A stretch of 5,747 nt of DNA from Planctomycetota bacterium. GTDB taxonomy: Bacteria > Planctomycetota > Phycisphaerae > UBA1845. The position numbers were made by a program, and so were the translations under genes. The notes under the pieces are model-generated. The model searched no databases. It saw only the letters and a list, made by a program, of their open reading frames with translations, and was not told the DNA's origin. Below, piece after piece: positions 4,981 through 5,747 of the stretch. The stretch lies in contig JADFRO010000210.1 of NCBI GenBank assembly GCA_022561255.1, positions 1 through 5,747 on the forward strand, written 5' to 3'. Each line of letters begins with the position of its first letter. Within the stretch, counting starts at the first letter, position 1.

Positions 4981-5747
4981 GACCCGACACGCTCCGCCGA
5001 AAGTGAATCGCACCGATCCGTCTGCCCGAAGAGGAAACTCTCCACCTCGTTGGCCACGATCAATCCATAGTTGATCGCCCCCAGCCAACCGGACATGATG
5101 ATCCCCACAGAGCCCGTATGAAACAAGCCCGCTATCTGCTTGGGCAAATCCATGCTCACCTTGAGTCCCTCGAACTTCGTACCAAACGTCGCACCGGAGG
5201 CTTGCTGCGTGTAATGCTCGAAGGTCTTGGGCGTGGACGCCTCGACGTGATCGATCTTGCTGCGAACATCCGGAATGTACTTTTCCAACGCGCACAGCGT
5301 CGTCTCGATCAGATGGTCCTTCTGCCGGGCGTAGTCCTCTTCGGAAAGATGCGCCCAGTCGTCCCAGTTCGCGTTCGTCGAAGAGACGATCGCGTACCGA
5401 TCCGACCCCGGACGAATGTCGGGGTAATACATCGAAAACGTCCGGCTGGTCACGTCCTTGGCGCACAACCGAACGGAGTCGAACTCCGGATCAACCGACG
5501 TAAAGAGCAGGTCGCCGATGTAGTCCAACGTCTCACCACGGCGGATTCCCATGTACACCTGGCAGCTACTGTTGTTCAGACGGACAGCTCTAGCCTCTTC
5601 TGCGAACGCCTCATCGAAGTGCTCGTACCCGACCATCTTTTCGATCGTGGTCTTCAGGTTTCCGTTTGAAAGAACCGCCCCGCAACGGATGGTCCGACCC
5701 TGCGCTACGACGCCCGTCGCGCGGCCGGCCTCAATGCAGATTCGGTC
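4977..5747 (-). CDS. CrtI/phytoene-desaturase-like FAD oxidoreductase, C-terminal part (5' end outside window)
   Basis: The frame is open to the right edge, giving 256 C-terminal residues; the Rossmann FAD-binding N-terminus is outside. The visible start reads ATGVVAQGRTIRCGAVLSNGNLKTTIEKMVG, then HFDEAF. This is the usual CrtI layout of 'GV...G..i.a..V.sn......l.' followed by a substrate-domain strand (NNSSCQVYMGI). Near the end, LIETTLCALEKYIPDV, ASTPKTFEHYT and GLFHTGSVGIIMSGWLGAINYGL correspond to the C-terminal FAD-contacting region of carotenoid desaturases and isomerases. The last of these normally reads like LYxxGxxxxPGxGxxGxxxSG. Reactions in the family are desaturation, isomerisation or saturation of polyprenyl or polyene chains. 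Its ATGA overlap with FabZ makes an acyl-chain substrate plausible, as proposed for CrtI-like proteins in ladderane lipid clusters of anammox planctomycetes. The exact reaction cannot be told. Stop is TGA 4979-4977. Confidence 0.8.
   Translation of the reverse strand, partial: DRICIEAGRATGVVAQGRTIRCGAVLSNGNLKTTIEKMVGYEHFDEAFAEEARAVRLNNSSCQVYMGIRRGETLDYIGDLLFTSVDPEFDSVRLCAKDVTSRTFSMYYPDIRPGSDRYAIVSSTNANWDDWAHLSEEDYARQKDHLIETTLCALEKYIPDVRSKIDHVEASTPKTFEHYTQQASGATFGTKFEGLKVSMDLPKQIAGLFHTGSVGIIMSGWLGAINYGLIVANEVESFLFGQTDRCDSLSAERVGS

Noticed and set aside
4981..5466. N-terminal extension of FabZ upstream of ATG 4980
   Set aside because: It would overlap the desaturase gene completely, its sequence is low in recognisable character, and the FabZ domain starts right after Met 4980.
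5118..5669. 183-codon + strand open frame opposite the desaturase
   Set aside because: The opposing frame carries conserved CrtI-like sequence and continues to the window edge. The + strand product shows no domain.
1..5747. tRNA, rRNA, CRISPR array or insertion sequence
   Set aside because: No cloverleaf, regularly spaced repeats, transposase-like product or terminal inverted repeats were seen on reading both strands.

Overview
The window looks like a moderately GC-rich bacterial chromosome segment, most probably from the Planctomycetota (Phycisphaerae-like). The evidence is the Cys-rich secreted protein tail with paired dockerin-like repeats at the left end, a PLPHGRGSE-type intergenic repeat, and a FAD desaturase/FabZ/FabI/PPTase lipid cluster. 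The lineage call is inference from remembered sequence style, not a search result.

Layout. On the + strand: (1) the 3' part of a large secreted protein ending in two dockerin-like repeats (1-741), and (2) a lipoprotein with two retropepsin-like DTG motifs (906-1919). A 93-base convergent gap follows, holding a REP-like repeat. Everything after it is on the - strand, read right to left: (3) the C-terminal part of a CrtI/phytoene-desaturase-like flavoenzyme that runs off the right edge (4977-5747), (4) a FabZ-type dehydratase (4531-4980), (5) a FabI-type enoyl-ACP reductase (3719-4519), (6) an Sfp/AcpS-superfamily phosphopantetheinyl transferase (3147-3722), and then, after 197 bases, (7) an exported redoxin (2013-2948).

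The main discovery is gene 7. It is interrupted by a single in-frame TGA exactly where this peroxiredoxin/thioredoxin-like family has its first active-site cysteine, giving YRAFW-U-PFC. The frame then stays open for 106 more codons of clear redoxin sequence. Fourteen bases after the TGA the mRNA forms a perfect 7-bp hairpin with a GUU loop, which is the geometry of a bacterial SECIS element. Five other genes in the window terminate at TGA, so TGA is not globally reassigned. The best reading is a selenocysteine-containing UxxC redoxin of 311 residues that gene callers would split in two or call a pseudogene.

How the genes work together. Genes 3-6 form a tightly packed operon with two ATGA stop/start overlaps. 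It combines acyl-chain dehydration and reduction, ACP activation by phosphopantetheine, and a polyene/carotenoid-type desaturase or isomerase. This suggests a dedicated type II fatty-acid-like pathway for an unusual lipid or polyene. The seleno-redoxin lies downstream on the same strand but has its own strong ribosome binding site, and its link to the lipid operon is unproven. No tRNA, rRNA, CRISPR array or insertion sequence was seen.
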